Assembly (NCBI GenBank): GCA_016927675.1
Contig: JAFGMF010000170.1
Location: forward strand, 1-8,543
Direction: 5' to 3'
DNA length: 8,543 bases
Origin: Candidatus Cloacimonadota bacterium
GTDB taxonomy: Bacteria > Cloacimonadota > Cloacimonadia > Cloacimonadales > TCS61
Of this stretch, positions 7,357-8,543 are shown piece after piece. Position 1 is the first letter of the stretch; each line of letters opens with the position of its first letter. The notes under the pieces are model-generated. The model was given only the letters and a program-made list of their open reading frames with translations. It did no database searches and was not told where the DNA came from. Both the position numbers and the translations under genes were made by a program.

Positions 7357-7618
7357 TGCGAAAACCAGTAAATTTTTCCCTGTCAGAGATCTGTTCAAAT
7401 TCAATTTTATTCACTCTACTGAGTGGTGGACCTTGCTGTAATATTTTCAAAAATTCTCTCAGTTTTTCTTTATCACCTCTGGCGATTACTGTTACCCTGC
7501 CGTCAACCAGATTGCGAACATATCCCGAAATACCTCTATCAATGGCATTCTTAAGTACAAAATACCGGTAAGAAACACCCTGCACTCTACCACTGACAAA
7601 GATTTCCAAAGTTTCCAT
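7346..7618 (-). CDS. acyP: acylphosphatase
   Basis: A 90-residue protein of the usual acylphosphatase length, which hydrolyses the carboxyl-phosphate bond of acyl phosphates such as acetyl phosphate or 1,3-bisphosphoglycerate in the cytoplasm. The first signature is GRVQGVSYRYFV (10-21) with catalytic Arg18. The second is GISGYVRNLVDGRVTV with catalytic Asn36. The alpha-beta ferredoxin-like pattern continues to GFRIEY at the end. It is the first gene of the minus-strand operon. AGAGGA (7629-7634) precedes the ATG by 10 nt, and its 3' end overlaps the LysM-M23 gene in another frame. A functional tie to the envelope peptidase or sigma factor is not evident. Acetyl phosphate can phosphorylate receivers, so a link to signalling is conceivable but speculative. 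Confidence 0.94.
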   Translation of the reverse strand: METLEIFVSGRVQGVSYRYFVLKNAIDRGISGYVRNLVDGRVTVIARGDKEKLREFLKILQQGPPLSRVNKIEFEQISDREKFTGFRIEY

Positions 7619-7640
7619 TCAGTAACAATCCTCTTTTGGC

Positions 7641-7669
7641 ATACCATTCAAAAGCCTTAATGTTGTCAA
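7641..7669 (-). promoter_or_regulatory. candidate promoter of the acyP-M23-merR-sigma operon
   Basis: On the minus strand a perfect TTGACA (7664-7669) is followed, after 17 nt, by TGGTAT (7641-7646), a 3/6 match to the -10. The spacing is ideal, but the -10 is weak. The leader to the acyP ATG would be short, roughly 15-20 nt, and would hold the AGAGGA ribosome site. Confidence 0.4.
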
Positions 7670-7673
7670 TTAA

Positions 7674-7698
7674 TTTGCTTGAACCCTTGACAAGCAAA
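7674..7698. repeat. 8-bp perfect inverted repeat between divergent genes, possible operator
   Basis: TTTGCTTG (7674-7681) and CAAGCAAA (7691-7698) are perfectly complementary arms around a 9-nt spacer. The second arm overlaps the TTGACA of the rsmG-side promoter, and the first lies 4 nt from the -35 of the opposite promoter. A dimeric regulator bound here could act on both directions. Which protein would bind is unknown; the HspR-like regulator encoded in the adjacent operon is a candidate. Confidence 0.4.
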
Positions 7699-7714
7699 CA
7701 CAACTTTTTAGATT
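7687..7714 (+). promoter_or_regulatory. candidate promoter of rsmG-parA
   Basis: A perfect TTGACA (7687-7692) is followed after 16 nt by TAGATT (7709-7714), a 4/6 match to the -10. Transcription would start close to 7721, at the Shine-Dalgarno itself, leaving a very short leader. The true promoter may therefore differ in detail. Confidence 0.3.
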
Positions 7715-7720
7715 GCCGTT

Positions 7721-7724
7721 GGAG
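7721..7724 (+). promoter_or_regulatory. Shine-Dalgarno that sets the rsmG start
   Basis: GGAG at 7721-7724 is 6 nt before the ATG at 7731. This favours that ATG over the in-frame TTG at 7713, which lies upstream of the ribosome site and has none of its own. Confidence 0.75.
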
Positions 7725-7730
7725 AAAAAG

Positions 7731-8378
7731 ATGTCCAGAAAAGATTTGCAGAATTTTATTGAATCCCTTTATCCTGAAAGAGTTACTGAAATCATGTCTC
7801 TTTTTGATCGTTATCATCAGTTGTTAACAGAACAGAATTCCCGGATTAATCTTGTTTCACGTAAAACATCTGAAAACGATTACTGGAATCTGCATTATCT
7901 TGATTCTCTGCTGCCCTTGAGCAAAATAAACCTTGATCATCTTTCGATACTCGATTTCGGTACGGGTGGAGGATTGCCCGGAATACCGTTGAAAATAACT
8001 TGTCCGAATTCCACGGTTTACCTTCTCGATTCGCGTGAGAAAAAAATTCAGGTTATCAGAAATATAATCAAAAAACTTGACTTAAAAAGATGTTTCACGA
8101 TTGTTTCACGACTTGAATCTCTTGATCAGAGCTGGGATTCCAGATTTGATGCAGTTGTTTGTCGTTCTGTTCGGATAGAATCCAGATATGTTGAAAGATT
8201 GCTCTGTCTGATCAAAACAGAAGGTAAACTGATCTTATATAAAGCAAAAGATTTTGAAGATACTGAGTTGTTTCCAGATCGGGAAATTATCGATATCAGC
8301 CATCCCGAAATCGGAACAAGAAAAATAATTGTAATCAGAAAACAGGAAGGTTATGGGAAGAATCATTACGATCGTTAA
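7731..8378 (+). CDS. rsmG: 16S rRNA (guanine-N7)-methyltransferase RsmG (GidB)
   Basis: A 215-residue SAM-dependent methyltransferase that makes m7G at position 527 (E. coli numbering) of 16S rRNA in the 530 loop; its loss causes low-level streptomycin resistance in several bacteria. The N-terminal helix pair ends in NLVSRKTSENDYWNLHYLDSL, the RsmG counterpart of NLTAI...RHLLDSL. The SAM-binding motif ILDFGTGGGLPGIPLKI spans 73-89, followed by VYLLDSREKKIQVIR with D100 at the ribose-binding position and a Rossmann-fold remainder. Length is normal for the family. It is followed by parA with a 26-nt overlap, a conserved neighbourhood (gidB-parA-parB) usually close to the chromosomal origin. The coding sequence also contains a near-perfect parS site and two parS half-sites, described separately. 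Confidence 0.95.
   Translation: MSRKDLQNFIESLYPERVTEIMSLFDRYHQLLTEQNSRINLVSRKTSENDYWNLHYLDSLLPLSKINLDHLSILDFGTGGGLPGIPLKITCPNSTVYLLDSREKKIQVIRNIIKKLDLKRCFTIVSRLESLDQSWDSRFDAVVCRSVRIESRYVERLLCLIKTEGKLILYKAKDFEDTELFPDREIIDISHPEIGTRKIIVIRKQEGYGKNHYDR
7853..7868. other. parS-like ParB-binding site inside rsmG
   Basis: TGTTTCACGTAAAACA matches the B. subtilis-type parS palindrome TGTTTCACGTGAAACA at 15 of 16 positions; the only difference is A for G at 7863. It lies about 485 nt upstream of the parA start, inside the rsmG codons for LVSRKT. Bacterial parS sites commonly cluster around parAB and can lie inside genes. ParB binding is inferred, since parB itself is beyond the window. Confidence 0.75.
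8091..8112 (+). repeat. tandem 11-bp repeat of parS half-sites inside rsmG
   Basis: TGTTTCACGAT (8091-8101) is followed directly by TGTTTCACGAC (8102-8112), which is 10/11 identical. Each copy begins with TGTTTCACG, the left arm of parS, in the same orientation and one helical turn apart. The repeat encodes CFT-IVSR in two different reading phases, so it is not a repeated peptide. A role as an auxiliary ParB contact is possible but unproven. Confidence 0.45.
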
Positions 8379-8543
8379 TCAAAAAGGTGGTGTTGGTAAA
8401 ACGACTACCGCAATTAATCTGGCCTCGGCACTGGCAATTTTTGAAAAGAAAACTCTTTTGCTCGATTTTGATCCTCAGGGAAATACCTCGAGTGGTATTG
8501 GTGTTGATCATGACAATCCGAACATTTATGAAGCATTGATCGG
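8353..8543 (+). CDS. parA: ParA/Soj chromosome-partitioning ATPase, N-terminal part, 3' end cut by window
   Basis: The first 63 codons of a ParA-family ATPase that drives or controls segregation of the origin region with ParB and parS. The start MGRIITIVNQKGGVGKTTTA carries the deviant Walker A motif, with signature Lys11 and P-loop Lys16/Thr17. TLLLDFDPQGNTSSGIG (34-50) is the Walker A' segment with D38 and D40. The ATG lies 26 nt inside the end of rsmG, and AGGA (8344-8347) is 5 nt before it, so the two genes are probably cotranscribed and coupled. There is no N-terminal DNA-binding extension, which fits the short chromosomal Soj type rather than long plasmid ParA proteins. A parB gene is expected next, outside the window. 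Confidence 0.95.
   Translation, partial: MGRIITIVNQKGGVGKTTTAINLASALAIFEKKTLLLDFDPQGNTSSGIGVDHDNPNIYEALI

Noticed and set aside
7674..7698. Resemblance of the intergenic inverted repeat to CIRCE (HrcA) or HAIR (HspR) operators.
   Set aside because: The 9-nt spacer is like CIRCE, but the arms lack GCACTC. CTTG/CAAG ends are like HAIR, but the distance between them is 9 nt instead of 13 and the AGT/ACT parts are missing. It is kept only as an unnamed operator candidate.
7713..7730. TTG at 7713 as the rsmG start, adding six residues.
   Set aside because: The GGAG ribosome site at 7721-7724 lies downstream of it and is ideally placed for the ATG at 7731; the extra residues match no family conservation.
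1..8543. tRNA, rRNA, CRISPR arrays, insertion sequences, riboswitches.
   Set aside because: No regular repeat-spacer pattern, transposase, terminal repeats, cloverleaf or long conserved leader was seen; intergenic space totals only about 260 nt.

Overview
The window is an AT-rich bacterial chromosome segment with dense coding, Shine-Dalgarno-led genes and no sign of mobile DNA. The organism is most likely a member of, or close to, the FCB superphylum. A Cloacimonadota-like lineage is my best guess, made from three features: a short RpoD-type sigma factor lacking region 1.1, a eukaryote-type UDP-glucose pyrophosphorylase, and soluble multi-PAS hybrid kinases. Candidate promoters look like TTGACA/TATAAT rather than the Bacteroidota TTTG/TAnnTTTG type. 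This placement is inference and was not tested by any search.

Plus strand, left part: the 3' end of a UDP-glucose pyrophosphorylase gene (1-411) is followed by a 111-nt gap with a plausible promoter. Then come a 1363-residue soluble hybrid histidine kinase (REC-PAS-PAS-PAS-GAF-HisKA-HATPase-REC-REC-HPt) and, 18 nt later, a receiver protein ending in a CxxC...CxxC domain. Together they can form a complete phosphorelay, from kinase His through receiver Asp and HPt His to a separate receiver Asp. The final receiver has no DNA-binding or GGDEF output.

Minus strand, middle part: a tightly packed operon reads right to left from 7618 to 5253. It encodes acylphosphatase, a LysM-LysM-M23 envelope peptidase, a small HspR-like MerR regulator, and an RpoD-like sigma factor. 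Adjacent genes overlap, or the stop codon of one lies inside the Shine-Dalgarno of the next, so translational coupling is likely. The sigma gene meets the receiver gene tail to tail with overlapping stop codons.

Right part: a 112-nt divergent intergenic region carries back-to-back candidate promoters around an 8-bp inverted repeat. It leads into rsmG, whose 3' end overlaps the start of parA (Soj), cut by the window edge. The rsmG coding sequence contains a 15/16 match to the parS centromere sequence, plus two parS half-sites in tandem at 11-bp spacing. This points to a chromosomal ParABS segregation locus, probably near the replication origin. That embedded parS is the most noteworthy non-coding signal in the window.
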